Source: Alloscardovia omnicolens DSM 21503
GTDB lineage: Bacteria; Actinomycetota; Actinomycetes; Actinomycetales; Bifidobacteriaceae
DNA length: 64,000 bases
Assembly (NCBI RefSeq): GCF_000420505.1
Contig: NZ_ATVB01000009.1
Location: 1 to 64,000 of the forward strand
Direction of reading: 5' to 3'
In this document: one piece after another, positions 26,221-35,369 of the stretch
Numbering within the stretch: the stretch's first letter is position 1
How the letters are laid out: each line of letters opens with the position of its first letter
The notes under the pieces: generated by a model
Seen by the model: only the letters and a program-made list of their open reading frames with translations
Told to the model about the DNA's origin: nothing
The model's database searches: none
Program-made: the position numbers and the translations under genes

Positions 26221-27639
26221 ATGCTACAAAGTCAAGCTCTACAGATTCTCAACTCTGGTGCATCTGCATATCTAACAGGTGCACCGGGAGCAGGTAAAAC
26301 CTACGTTCTTAATCAATTTATTAAGCGAGCGCGTACAGAAGGTAAAATAGTCGCAGTTACAGCCTCTACAGGTATTGCGTCCACGCATATTAACGGGCAA
26401 ACTATCCATTCATACAGCGGTTTAGGCGTAAATACGTATCTCACAGAAAGTGTAACGAAACGTATTCTCACCAGACGCAAGAAAACTATTGCGAACACCG
26501 ATATTCTCATTATTGATGAAGTATCTATGATTCATGCATGGCTTTTCGACCTCGTAGATGAAATCTGCAGGCGCGCTCGCAAAAATGATTTACCTTTCGG
26601 TGGCATGCAAGTTGTGGTCTCTGGCGACTTCTTCCAATTACCTCCTGTGTCTGTGGCATCGCGAAATGCCGATCTTCTGGGACTGTCGCCAGAAGCTGTG
26701 ATCATGCAAAACAAATACGCATCGCATGGCAAAGATATGAACGGTTTTATTACCGAATCTTTTGCATGGGATGCGCTTCGTCCTGTTATCTGTTATCTCA
26801 CAGAACAGCATCGTCAAGATGACGGTCAACTTCTCAGCGTTCTCAGCTCTATACGTGACGGTTCGGTTGATCAAAACGATTACAATACAATCGCTTCACG
26901 CATGTCTGCTTCTTTTGATGAGAACGATCTTATTACGCATCTGTTCCCTTCAAATAAACAAGCAGATTCGCTCAATGACACTCGTTTGGCTTTATTGCGT
27001 GGCGATGCACATGCGTTCGTAGCGACATCATCGGGATCTAAGCAGCTGGTTGACCGTCTAAAGAAGAATATGCTTGCTCCAGAAACTCTTGTTCTTAAAG
27101 AGGGAGCTACAGTTATGGCTCTGCGCAATGACAGCGATAAACAATATGTGAATGGCTCTCTGGGCATCGTAAAATCTTTTGCTTCTGAATCTAAAGGCGG
27201 ATGGCCCATCGTGGAATTTGAAAACGGTCATGTGGTTACAATGAAGCCAGCAGATTGGGAAATTACTGATGCGGACACTGTTCTTGCCGTAGTTTCTCAA
27301 GTTCCTTTGCGCTGTGCGTGGGCTATTACTATTCATAAATCACAAGGAATGACTTTAGATCGCTCTGTTATGGATTTGCGTCGCACATTTGCTCCCGGGA
27401 TGGGATATGTAGCTATGTCGCGAGTACAAGGATTAGAAGGCTTGTTCGTGCAAGGTTTGACTGAACGCGCCTTCCTCGTGTCTCAACAAGCAGTATTTTT
27501 AGATGCACAGTTGCGCTTTGAGTCTGAAACAGCAAGCGCTTTACTGGAGAAAGAAGGGCAACAGGCAGTTCTCCAATCTCAACGTCCAGTTGCGTTGAAC
27601 GAGGCTGAAGATGAGTTCAATCAAGGAGCACTGTTCTAA
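26221..27639 (+). CDS. Pif1-like superfamily 1 DNA helicase
   Basis: A 472-residue SF1B helicase resembling Pif1/RecD. Walker A is LTGAPGAGKTYVLN near residue 20. Motif Ia is VTASTGIASTHINGQTIHS, Walker B IIDEVSM, motif III GDFFQLPPV, motif IV-like LFPSNKQAD, motif V HKSQGMTLD and motif VI YVAMSRVQGLEGL. The TASTGIAA-type motif and the order of blocks separate it from UvrD. A role in genome maintenance such as unwinding unusual structures is inferred from the family. AGAGGA precedes ATG. Confidence 0.87.
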   Translation: MLQSQALQILNSGASAYLTGAPGAGKTYVLNQFIKRARTEGKIVAVTASTGIASTHINGQTIHSYSGLGVNTYLTESVTKRILTRRKKTIANTDILIIDEVSMIHAWLFDLVDEICRRARKNDLPFGGMQVVVSGDFFQLPPVSVASRNADLLGLSPEAVIMQNKYASHGKDMNGFITESFAWDALRPVICYLTEQHRQDDGQLLSVLSSIRDGSVDQNDYNTIASRMSASFDENDLITHLFPSNKQADSLNDTRLALLRGDAHAFVATSSGSKQLVDRLKKNMLAPETLVLKEGATVMALRNDSDKQYVNGSLGIVKSFASESKGGWPIVEFENGHVVTMKPADWEITDADTVLAVVSQVPLRCAWAITIHKSQGMTLDRSVMDLRRTFAPGMGYVAMSRVQGLEGLFVQGLTERAFLVSQQAVFLDAQLRFESETASALLEKEGQQAVLQSQRPVALNEAEDEFNQGALF

Positions 27640-27720
27640 GTAGCTGCTCCTATATTAGTCCTTCCTATAGTCGGTCTCTTCACGTGGTTCTAAACGTAAC
27701 TTGTAAAGTCGGGTAGCGCC

Positions 27721-27736
27721 TATAATCTTGGGTTTT
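27721..27736 (+). promoter_or_regulatory. -10 box of proS, probably leaderless or nearly so
   Basis: TATAAT (27721-27726) lies 10 bases before ATG 27737, and there is no Shine-Dalgarno. Confidence 0.5.
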
Positions 27737-29530
27737 ATGAGCTCAGAAGTATTACGTATGTCCCAGATGTTTTTGCGCACATTGCGCGACGATCCAGCGG
27801 ACGCAGATGTTAATTCAGCAAAGTTGCTTATCCGGGCAGGATATATTCGCAAAGTAGGACCAGGCTTATACTCGTGGCTTCCTCTTGGCTTAAAAGTTCT
27901 GCGTAAAATTGAAAACGTTATTCGCGAGGAATTAGCGAAAACTGGCGCTCAGGAAGTTGAATTTCCTGTGCTTTTGCCAAAAGATCCATACACTGCTACG
28001 AACCGTTGGGAAGAGTATGGAGATAACCTCTTCCGTGTAAAAGATCGTCATGATGCAGACTATTTGCTCGTGCCTACTGCTGAGGAAATGTTCACCTTGA
28101 TGGTCAAGGATATGTATTCCTCCTACAAGGATTTGCCTGTTACTTTGTATCAGATTAAGTCCAAGTATCGCGATGAATTCCGTCCTCGTGCAGGCATGAT
28201 TCGTGGACGCGAATTTGTGATGCAAGATGCATATTCCTTCGACATGACCGAAGAGGATTTGAAGAAGAACTACCTGATTCAGCGCGATGCTTATGAGCGT
28301 ATTTTCCAGCGACTACACGTGCCTTATGTGATGGTTCATGCAACCTCCGGCCCGATGGGTGGCTCTGCTTCTGAGGAATTCTTGTCGCCTATGCCTATTG
28401 GCGAAGATACATTCGCTTTGGCTCCTTCTGGCGCAGCATGGAATGTGGAAGCGCTTACTACAGTGAAGCCACAGGATGTTGATTTTAGCTCTACTGAAGC
28501 TATGGTGGCTTTGGAAACACCAGATTCACCAACTATTGAAACTTTGGTGGATCAATCTAATGCTTTGCATCCTCGTAGCGATGGTCGTTCGTGGCAAGCG
28601 GAAGACACGTTAAAGAACCTGATGATTGCTGTGAAGCATCCAACAGGTGAGCGTGAGGTCGTAGCTATTGGCGTGCCAGGGGATCGCCAGGTAGATATGA
28701 AGCGTTTGGAAGCTAGCTTCACCCCAGCTGAGATTGAAGAAGCAACACCAGAAGATTTGGCTGCTTTCCCAGAGCTCGTTAAGGGATATATTGGGCCAGG
28801 CGTGCTCGGACCACAGAATACCGATGAAGAAGGTCATTCACGCATTAAGTATCTGCTCGATGCTCATATTGCTCGAGGTTCCGAATGGATTACTGGTGCA
28901 GATGCAGCTGATACACACGTTTTCCACGCTGTGTATGGACGCGATTTCGAGGCTGACGGTTTCGTTGAGGCTGTAGAAGTACGCACTGGAGATATGAGCC
29001 CTGATGGTTCAGGTCCGCTCAGCTTGGAGCGCGGCGTAGAAATTGGTCAGGTGTTCCAGCTCGGTTTGAAATACTCGAAGGCTCTGGATCTGACTGTTTT
29101 GAACGAGAACGGTAAAGCTGTGCCTGTATGGATGGGCTGCTATGGCATTGGTGTGTCTCGTGTGATGAGCTGCATTGCTGAATTCTTCAACGATGAGAAC
29201 GGTTTGAAGTGGCCAGTAGAAGTAGCTCCTGCTCAGGTGCATGTTATTGCTACAGGTCGCGATCAGATGGCTTTTGATACGGCAGAACAGCTCGTTGAGC
29301 AGTTAGCTTCTGCAGGTATTGAAGTTATTTTTGATGACCGCGCTAAGGTATCTCCAGGTATTAAGTTTAAGGATTCCGAACTTTTGGGTATGCCGCTGAT
29401 TGCAGTAAGCGGTCGCGATACCGTAAATAACGGAACTATTGAAATTCGTTTCCGTGATGGTTCAGATACCAAGGTTGTGTCGATTGAAGAGGCTGCGCAG
29501 GCAATTATTGAGGCTGTGAACGCTCTATAA
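27737..29530 (+). CDS. proS: Prolyl-tRNA synthetase, bacterial type
   Basis: A 597-residue class II synthetase charging tRNA-Pro. It has motif 2 RDEFRPRAGMIRGREFVMQDAYSF-type sequence (residues about 140-165), the editing (INS) domain between motifs 2 and 3 (residues about 225-400), motif 3 GCYGIGVSRVMSCIAE, and the C-terminal anticodon-binding domain (VHVIATGRDQ, DDRAKVSPGIKFKD). ATG 27737 is preferred to TTG 27728, which overlaps the -10 region. Confidence 0.96.
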   Translation: MSSEVLRMSQMFLRTLRDDPADADVNSAKLLIRAGYIRKVGPGLYSWLPLGLKVLRKIENVIREELAKTGAQEVEFPVLLPKDPYTATNRWEEYGDNLFRVKDRHDADYLLVPTAEEMFTLMVKDMYSSYKDLPVTLYQIKSKYRDEFRPRAGMIRGREFVMQDAYSFDMTEEDLKKNYLIQRDAYERIFQRLHVPYVMVHATSGPMGGSASEEFLSPMPIGEDTFALAPSGAAWNVEALTTVKPQDVDFSSTEAMVALETPDSPTIETLVDQSNALHPRSDGRSWQAEDTLKNLMIAVKHPTGEREVVAIGVPGDRQVDMKRLEASFTPAEIEEATPEDLAAFPELVKGYIGPGVLGPQNTDEEGHSRIKYLLDAHIARGSEWITGADAADTHVFHAVYGRDFEADGFVEAVEVRTGDMSPDGSGPLSLERGVEIGQVFQLGLKYSKALDLTVLNENGKAVPVWMGCYGIGVSRVMSCIAEFFNDENGLKWPVEVAPAQVHVIATGRDQMAFDTAEQLVEQLASAGIEVIFDDRAKVSPGIKFKDSELLGMPLIAVSGRDTVNNGTIEIRFRDGSDTKVVSIEEAAQAIIEAVNAL

Positions 29531-29555
29531 TATGTGGCTACACTTTTAGATAGTT

Positions 29556-29587
29556 AAAGAGATCGCATTGAAAGTGCGGTCTCTTTT
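29556..29587 (+). terminator. proS terminator
   Basis: AAAGAGATCGCATT pairs with AGTGCGGTCTCTTTT over a 3-base loop and runs into TTTTGCTTTTG. Confidence 0.85.
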
Positions 29588-29637
29588 GCTTTTGTGATTA
29601 CTTATGTGTGGCTTATATGATTTGTCAAGCTGAGGCG

Positions 29638-29679
29638 AGTTATTCACATTGGTTCACATATACGTGACAAGATGATTTT
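29638..29679 (+). promoter_or_regulatory. Tandem DnaA-box-like element upstream of ssb
   Basis: TTATTCACA, T, TGGTTCACA, 14 bases, TGATTTT: the same block and spacing as at 7623-7664. It ends about 70 bp before the ssb start. Confidence 0.6.
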
Positions 29680-29751
29680 TGGTTCTAATCTTGGCATAGT
29701 AGAGCTACAGTCTCAAGTAGAAAGCTTGAGAGAAAAGGTATCGAAGGAGAT

Positions 29752-30246
29752 ATGATGACTAACTCAGCTCAGATAGTGCTTACTGGTTATGTGGGAACCG
29801 AGCCAAAAACATGGACAACGAATTCTAATACACCAGTGTGTAACTTCCGCGTTGGCTCTACACGTCGCTATTTCAGCACGAAAGAAAATCAATGGAAATC
29901 TGCAGAAACCACATGGGTACAGGTCAAGTCTTTCAGAAATCTCGCCACCCATGCTATGAAATCATTAAGTGTAGGAGATCCCGTTATTATTGTGGGTGCT
30001 TTGAGTATAGATTCATGGGAGAAAGATGGAGTACGTCATACTATTCCCACTATAGAAGCCACCAGTATTGGGCATAATCTCAGTTTTGGCGATGGCATGT
30101 TTAAAAAAGATGAAAGCTTAAAAAATACCCCACAACAAACGCAGTCTGCGCCTTCTGTTCCTTCTCAAAACTCGTCATCTCAGGCAGCAGTTTCTGAGAA
30201 TGAATCGAGTGCACACGATATCGTCGATGCTCCCGTGAATATATGA
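29752..30246 (+). CDS. ssb: Single-stranded DNA-binding protein, stand-alone second copy
   Basis: A 164-residue SSB with an N-terminal OB fold: IVLTGYVGTEPKTW, TPVCNFRVGSTRRYF, TTWVQVKSFRNLATHAMKSL, GDPVIIVGALSIDSWEKDGV. A Gln/Ser/Pro-rich linker of about 40 residues ends in DIVDAPVNI, not the canonical DDDIPF tip that recruits SSB partners. It is not beside rpsF/rpsR, so it is probably a specialised paralogue, for example for DNA uptake or repair. AAGGAGA precedes ATG-ATG. Confidence 0.88.
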   Translation: MMTNSAQIVLTGYVGTEPKTWTTNSNTPVCNFRVGSTRRYFSTKENQWKSAETTWVQVKSFRNLATHAMKSLSVGDPVIIVGALSIDSWEKDGVRHTIPTIEATSIGHNLSFGDGMFKKDESLKNTPQQTQSAPSVPSQNSSSQAAVSENESSAHDIVDAPVNI

Positions 30247-30248
30247 AA

Positions 30249-30288
30249 CCCTGTTTCTCTTGCCTCCTTCGAGGCAAGAGAAACAGGG
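30249..30288. terminator. Perfect 18-bp hairpin between convergent ssb and pepO
   Basis: CCCTGTTTCTCTTGCCTC pairs perfectly with its complement over a CTTC loop. It can serve both strands, although neither side has a good T-run. Confidence 0.7.
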
Positions 30289-30308
30289 GCATAATGCATG
30301 TATATCGC

Positions 30309-32438
30309 TTACCAGATATGTACGCGCTGGTCAGGAGCCAAATACATGGCATCTCCTTCATGCACATCGAAAGCATCGTAGAAACGATCAACGTTGCGCA
30401 CAATACCGTTCACACGGAATTCAGCAGGAGAATGTGGATCAATCTGCAGGTATTGCTCTGCCATCTCCACACGAATAACGCTACGCCAAATCGATGCATA
30501 CGAGAGGAAGAAGCGCTGCACACCAGTGAAGCCATCAATAACAGGAGCTGAATCTAGTGCGCGCGTTAACTCTTCATCGGAATCATTCTGAGCGCCAAGA
30601 GACAAGGCATAAGCCTTTAAGGAAATATTTACACCACCTAAATCACCAATATTTTCCCCAATAGTAAAGGCACCTTTGACGTGTGGCATCTGGTCAGCCT
30701 TACCTTGAGCAGTATACTTGTCTGCCACATCTTGAGGGGTGAACTGATCGTACTGGTCAATTAAAGAATGCGTCAGCTTGTCGAACTTTTCGCGGTCTGT
30801 TTGTGTCCACCAGTCTTTCAGATTTCCATCGCCGTCATACTTACTGCCTTGGTCGTCGAAACCATGACCAATCTCGTGGCCAATAACTGCTCCAATGCCA
30901 CCGTAGTTAGCAGCATCATCGGCATCAGCGTGGAAGAAAGGAGGCTGCAAAATAGCAGCAGGGAATACAATCACATTCGTTGTTGGCTCATAATACGCAT
31001 TCACAGTTTGTGGAGTCATAAGCCATTCGCGCTTATCGACCAGCTGACCTGCTTTAGCTAACTGATAAGCTGTTTCGTACAAGCTTGCATTGCGTAAATT
31101 GTGAATAAGGCTGTATTCTTCACGAATATCCAAAGCGGAATAGTCCCGCCATTTATCTGGGTATCCAATCATTGGTGTGAACTTAGATAGTTTATCTAAG
31201 GCCTTCTCCTGCGTATCTTTACCCAACCATGCGCTCGACTTAATAGAGACCTCATATGCATGAATAAGATTATCTACTAGCTCGCTCATGCGTGCCTTCG
31301 AAGAAGCAGGGAAGTGACGCTTCACATATTCCTGAGCAATTTCTTCTCCAGACACGCCATCTACCAGAGCTACAGCTCGACGCCAACGGTCACGCTGTAC
31401 TGTTGTTCCACGCAAAACCTTGCCATAGAAATCAAACTTTGCATTTTCAAAATCAGATGGTAAATAGCTTGCCCAATGAATAAGCACATGAACTCGTGCC
31501 CAGAGCTTCACGTCATCAACATCGGCATCCGACCAGAACTGATCAATACCATCAATAAAGCTTGGCTGATACACAATAACATGAGATAGTGCAGAACGTA
31601 ATGACAAAGGCTGTGCATGGGAAGCCTCAGAATTGTTATATGATTCCTGCCATGCATCCACCCATGCTTCCAAGTTGAAACTATTTAATGCAGCAGCAAA
31701 CTCATCAAAAGTACGCGGATTATACGTTTTATCGCTATCGCGAGAAGCAACAACATCCCAATGATGAGAGGCAATAGAACGCTCAATATCCACAAACTTA
31801 CGTGCAGAACGCAAACCTTGCTTCTCATCCTTCACATAGCCTGCTAAGAGAAGAAGCTGTGCAACCATAGCAGTATATTTTTCCACCACTGGCTTGTGGT
31901 TATCTTCACGATAATATGCCTCATCAGGCAAACCTAAACCAGACTGGAAAATATGAACGGTATGATGCGTAGGATTTCCAGGGTCTGCAAACACAGCCTG
32001 GGAGAATAAAGAAGGTCCGCCAGCTGCATCCATAGCACCCAAAACCTGAGTTAAACCAATTTTTGTGGTAACTTCATCAATACGATTCAAATCCTCGCGA
32101 ATAGGATTAATACCCGCACGCTCAATAGTCTCCGTATCCATAAAGGAACGGTACAGAGCCACAGACTTAGGGCTGCTTGGGTGAGCTTCTTCCAAAATCT
32201 CATGAATCTGCTCTTCAGCATCATCAGCAAGCTTATCGAAAGAGCCGTAGCGAGCCTTATCTGCAGGCAGTTCGTACGAGTCAATCCATGTGCCATTAAC
32301 GTGACGGAAAAAATCAGCCTGAGCAGGAACGGTAGACGATAAAGACTCTACATCAATACCTGAGCTGACTGAATCAGCAGAGCGGACGGAGCGCGCGCGT
32401 GAAAGCGCGAAAATAGTAGAACGGTTCATAAAAGTCAT
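30309..32438 (-). CDS. pepO: M13-family zinc endopeptidase (neprilysin-like, PepO)
   Basis: A 709-residue metallopeptidase that cleaves oligopeptides. HEIGH (in IGHEIGHGFDDQG) lies near residue 520 with the downstream Glu in FTIGENIGDLGG, and NAYYEPTTNVIVFPA precedes it. The N-terminal M13 domain begins ADFFRHVNGTWIDSYELP. No signal peptide or membrane anchor is visible, so it is probably cytosolic and may finish peptides imported by the ABC systems here. ATG 32438 is preferred to TTG 32459; another ATG lies three codons on. Confidence 0.93.
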   Translation of the reverse strand: MTFMNRSTIFALSRARSVRSADSVSSGIDVESLSSTVPAQADFFRHVNGTWIDSYELPADKARYGSFDKLADDAEEQIHEILEEAHPSSPKSVALYRSFMDTETIERAGINPIREDLNRIDEVTTKIGLTQVLGAMDAAGGPSLFSQAVFADPGNPTHHTVHIFQSGLGLPDEAYYREDNHKPVVEKYTAMVAQLLLLAGYVKDEKQGLRSARKFVDIERSIASHHWDVVASRDSDKTYNPRTFDEFAAALNSFNLEAWVDAWQESYNNSEASHAQPLSLRSALSHVIVYQPSFIDGIDQFWSDADVDDVKLWARVHVLIHWASYLPSDFENAKFDFYGKVLRGTTVQRDRWRRAVALVDGVSGEEIAQEYVKRHFPASSKARMSELVDNLIHAYEVSIKSSAWLGKDTQEKALDKLSKFTPMIGYPDKWRDYSALDIREEYSLIHNLRNASLYETAYQLAKAGQLVDKREWLMTPQTVNAYYEPTTNVIVFPAAILQPPFFHADADDAANYGGIGAVIGHEIGHGFDDQGSKYDGDGNLKDWWTQTDREKFDKLTHSLIDQYDQFTPQDVADKYTAQGKADQMPHVKGAFTIGENIGDLGGVNISLKAYALSLGAQNDSDEELTRALDSAPVIDGFTGVQRFFLSYASIWRSVIRVEMAEQYLQIDPHSPAEFRVNGIVRNVDRFYDAFDVHEGDAMYLAPDQRVHIW

Positions 32439-32631
32439 ACCTATAAGGGTAACGCACAACAGCTGAGGAAACTGAAAATGTTCGAAAACTCACCTGAGAG
32501 AAAACAAAAGAACCACATAAGTTCGACCCCTCGAAACTATAACGAATACGCCTAAAAAGCTGTTATTCGCAAAAAGAGCTTGTAGATTCTTAACATCAGC
32601 ACAAAACCAACCGTGCAGAAAGAAGGCGCAC

Positions 32632-33207
32632 ATGCTCAGTACGGCAACTACTCTTATAGGAGCTGTGCTTCTGGCTGGTACGTTGAGCGTTGACGCGCTC
32701 TCGGTAAGCATGTCAATTGGTGCACGCATGCATAGTGCTTTGATGCCTCAGCATTACCGCACTGCGATTGCTTGGTTTGCTGGATTACATGCCGTTGTGT
32801 ATTCTTTAGGCTTTCTTTTGGGAGATTCCTTAGCTCGTGTCATGAATGGCGTGGGAGCATGGGTATCTTTTACTTTGCTTGTTATTGTTGGCGCTATTAT
32901 GATCCGTTCGGCTTTTGCAACGTCTCAAGAAGATGAGTGTATGGAATCGATTCCTCCACTGCAATGGAAAACCTTAGCGCCGCTCGCTTTTGCGTGCAGT
33001 ATCGATGCTAGTGCAGTTGGTTCGAGTGTAGGATTATCGGGAAGTTTGCCGTACGGTGTAAGCGTGCTTGTGCTTGGCATAGTAACAGCTCTTGCTGTAA
33101 GCCTAGGACTTCGCTTGGGCGATGTTGCTGGACAAAAATGGCAGCGTCGCGCTGAAGTAGGCGGAGGATTGGTGCTTATCTTACTAGGAGTGAAGGCACT
33201 TCTGTAA
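32632..33207 (+). CDS. mntP: Putative manganese efflux pump MntP
   Basis: A 191-residue membrane protein with six hydrophobic segments in two repeats. The repeated metal-site motifs are SVDALSVSMSIGA and CSIDASAVGSSVG. It ends in GGGLVLILLGVKALL as in the family. Expected to export Mn2+. No yybP-ykoY riboswitch is evident in the 190-bp upstream region, which instead holds an inverted repeat, CGAATA...TATTCG, near 32544-32570. AGAAGG precedes ATG. Confidence 0.88.
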   Translation: MLSTATTLIGAVLLAGTLSVDALSVSMSIGARMHSALMPQHYRTAIAWFAGLHAVVYSLGFLLGDSLARVMNGVGAWVSFTLLVIVGAIMIRSAFATSQEDECMESIPPLQWKTLAPLAFACSIDASAVGSSVGLSGSLPYGVSVLVLGIVTALAVSLGLRLGDVAGQKWQRRAEVGGGLVLILLGVKALL

Positions 33208-33235
33208 TAACTTTTCTACTGTTTGGGTGTGGGCG

Positions 33236-33247
33236 TATTCTAAAAGC
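33236..33247 (+). promoter_or_regulatory. -10 box of map, probably leaderless
   Basis: TATTCT (33236-33241) ends 6 bases before ATG 33248, with no Shine-Dalgarno. Confidence 0.45.
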
Positions 33248-34024
33248 ATGATTGAACTGAAAACTCCTCAAGAAATTCAGCAGATGCGCCCGGCAGGAAA
33301 GTTTGTGGGACAGATTCTGTCTGATTTGAAGAAAATGACGACAGTAGGCACAAATCTGCTGGAGATTGACAACTTCGTTAAGAACGCTATTGAAAACCGC
33401 GCGGGAGCAACATCCTGCTACGTTGATTATGCTCCAGATTTTGGAACTGGACCATTTGCGCACTATATTTGCACGTCAGTTAATGATGCTGTGCTTCATG
33501 GTATTCCTTATGATTACAACTTGAAGAACGGCGATCTGCTCAGCCTTGATTTAGCAATTAACGTTGATGGTTGGGTAGGAGATTCCGCTATTAGTTTTGT
33601 AGTAGGAGATGCTAATCCAGAAGATTTGCGCTTGATTAGGAGCACTGAAGAAGCTTTGGCTGCAGGTATTGAACAGGCTCGCTCGGGCAACCGTTTGGGG
33701 GATATTTCTGCTGCTATTGGTGACGTTGCTGCTAGCTACGGTTATGACGTGAACTTAGAATTCGGCGGCCATGGCGTGGGGCATATTATGCATGGAGATC
33801 CACACGTGCCAAATAACGGTCGCGCACACCACGGTTACCGTTTACGTCCAGGTTTGGTTATTGCTATTGAGCCATGGTTCTTAGCTACCACAGATGAGAT
33901 TTATCAGGATGAGAATGACGGGTGGACGCTGCGTTCTGTTGACGGTTCACGTGGCGCTCATACCGAGCATACTATTGCAATTACTGATGGAGATCCGATT
34001 ATCTTAACAGCTCGCGACGAGTAA
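33248..34024 (+). CDS. map: Methionine aminopeptidase, type I
   Basis: A 258-residue cytosolic pita-bread enzyme that removes N-terminal Met. Metal ligands are visible in LSLDLAINVDGWVGDSA (two Asp), GHGVGHIMH (His), VIAIEPWF (Glu) and AHTEHTIAI (Glu). ATG 33248 is chosen over GTG 33227 because the -10 box falls between them. A strong hairpin follows. Confidence 0.95.
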   Translation: MIELKTPQEIQQMRPAGKFVGQILSDLKKMTTVGTNLLEIDNFVKNAIENRAGATSCYVDYAPDFGTGPFAHYICTSVNDAVLHGIPYDYNLKNGDLLSLDLAINVDGWVGDSAISFVVGDANPEDLRLIRSTEEALAAGIEQARSGNRLGDISAAIGDVAASYGYDVNLEFGGHGVGHIMHGDPHVPNNGRAHHGYRLRPGLVIAIEPWFLATTDEIYQDENDGWTLRSVDGSRGAHTEHTIAITDGDPIILTARDE

Positions 34025-34026
34025 AA

Positions 34027-34060
34027 AATAGAGGCTGTGCATTCATGCACAGCCTCTATT
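34027..34060. terminator. Bidirectional terminator between map and dapD
   Basis: A perfect 15-bp stem (AATAGAGGCTGTGCA and its complement) with a TTCA loop lies between convergent genes; A-rich and T-rich flanks suit both strands. Confidence 0.85.
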
Positions 34061-34069
34061 CATCAATCA

Positions 34070-35110
34070 TTAATTTTTATGTAAAGCGGAGTTGAGCTCA
34101 ATACCCAGCTTGCCTTGAGCGCGTGAACGAGCTTCAATCGCACCAGTTACCGAGTTGCGGATAAACAAAATATTATCTTTACCGCTTAAATCAGCGCCTT
34201 TAACTACTTCTAAGCTCATTCCTGCAGTCAAACGTTCTTTATCGTATACGCTAATCTTAGTGCCAGCTGTTACATATAATCCAGCCTCAACAACACAGTT
34301 ATCGCCCAAAGAAATACCAATACCAGCATTTGCGCCGAGCAAAGAGTGACGACCGATAGATACACGATGCTTACCGCCACCGCTGAGCGTCCCCATAATG
34401 GAAGCGCCGCCACCAATATCGGAGCCATCGCCCACAACAACACCTTGAGAAATGCGTCCTTCAACCATGGATGTGCCGAGCGTACCAGCGTTAAAATTCA
34501 CGAAGCCTTCATGCATAACTGTTGTGCCCTCAGCCAAATGAGCGCCTAAACGGATACGGTCAGCATTACCAATACGCACTCCTGTTGGCACCACATAATC
34601 CACCATGCGCGGGAATTTATCGATAGACAGCACGTTCACATCAGCCGCAATATGACCATGCGCACGCGCATCAGCAAGCACATCCAACTTGCGCACAGCA
34701 AAATTCTCCACCGCAAACGGGCCATAATTCGTCCACACAACATTGTTGAGTGCGCCAAAAATCCCATCAAGATTTACGGAGTTTGGAATCGCCAAACGCA
34801 TTGACAACAAGTGCAATCGGGCATAGGCGTCAGCTGCATCCACAATCGGCTCATCAAGATACGACACAGTAAACACAGGCACACGACGCACCCCGCGCGC
34901 ATCAGCAGAATCGTAAGCGGCATTGCCAAAACCGTGCGCACCGCGTGAGCCTTCAGAAGGAACAGAATCTGCCGTACCAAGTGTCAAAGACGGATACCAC
35001 ACATCCAAGGTATCGCCTGCTTCATCAATCGAAGCTAAACCCCAACCGTATGCCACACGCTGGGATGAAGACTGTGTTGAAATCTGTGTTTGAGTCATTT
35101 CTTCTGTCAT
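34070..35110 (-). CDS. dapD: Tetrahydrodipicolinate N-succinyltransferase, actinobacterial type
   Basis: A 346-residue acyltransferase of the succinylase branch to meso-diaminopimelate and lysine, needed for peptidoglycan. The middle is a left-handed beta helix of hexapeptide repeats ([58 protein letters not shown]). The long N-terminal domain with [19 protein letters not shown] is typical of the actinobacterial form. It is a single gene that converges on map. Confidence 0.93.
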   Translation of the reverse strand: MTEEMTQTQISTQSSSQRVAYGWGLASIDEAGDTLDVWYPSLTLGTADSVPSEGSRGAHGFGNAAYDSADARGVRRVPVFTVSYLDEPIVDAADAYARLHLLSMRLAIPNSVNLDGIFGALNNVVWTNYGPFAVENFAVRKLDVLADARAHGHIAADVNVLSIDKFPRMVDYVVPTGVRIGNADRIRLGAHLAEGTTVMHEGFVNFNAGTLGTSMVEGRISQGVVVGDGSDIGGGASIMGTLSGGGKHRVSIGRHSLLGANAGIGISLGDNCVVEAGLYVTAGTKISVYDKERLTAGMSLEVVKGADLSGKDNILFIRNSVTGAIEARSRAQGKLGIELNSALHKN

Positions 35111-35332
35111 GTTGTCTCACTTTCTGGCGACGAACTCTTTTGTTTACTTCTGCTTACTATCGCTTACTATAATCGCAGCGCGCTATGAATAGAGTAAATA
35201 GGCTAAAAACTGTATACAGTGCGCGTCATCTATCTCAGAAAAAACATCCCAGAAAACATCTCAGAAGTCACCATGTCATCCACTCAACACCCCCGTAAAT
35301 GTGCCTAGGTTGTTAAGGCATGAGCAAAACAG

Positions 35333-35369
35333 CTGAACTAGACCTCCCAAAAGCGTAGGCTAAATAAAC
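35333..35369 (+). promoter_or_regulatory. prfB promoter, probably leaderless
   Basis: CTGAAC (35333-35338) and TAGGCT (35356-35361) are 17 bp apart. The GTG start is 8 bases after the -10. The gap 35111-35332 also holds three imperfect CATCYCAGAA repeats (35229-35267). Confidence 0.4.

Noticed and set aside
32439-32631. yybP-ykoY manganese riboswitch before mntP
   Set aside because: The conserved loop sequences of that riboswitch are not seen, only a simple inverted repeat.
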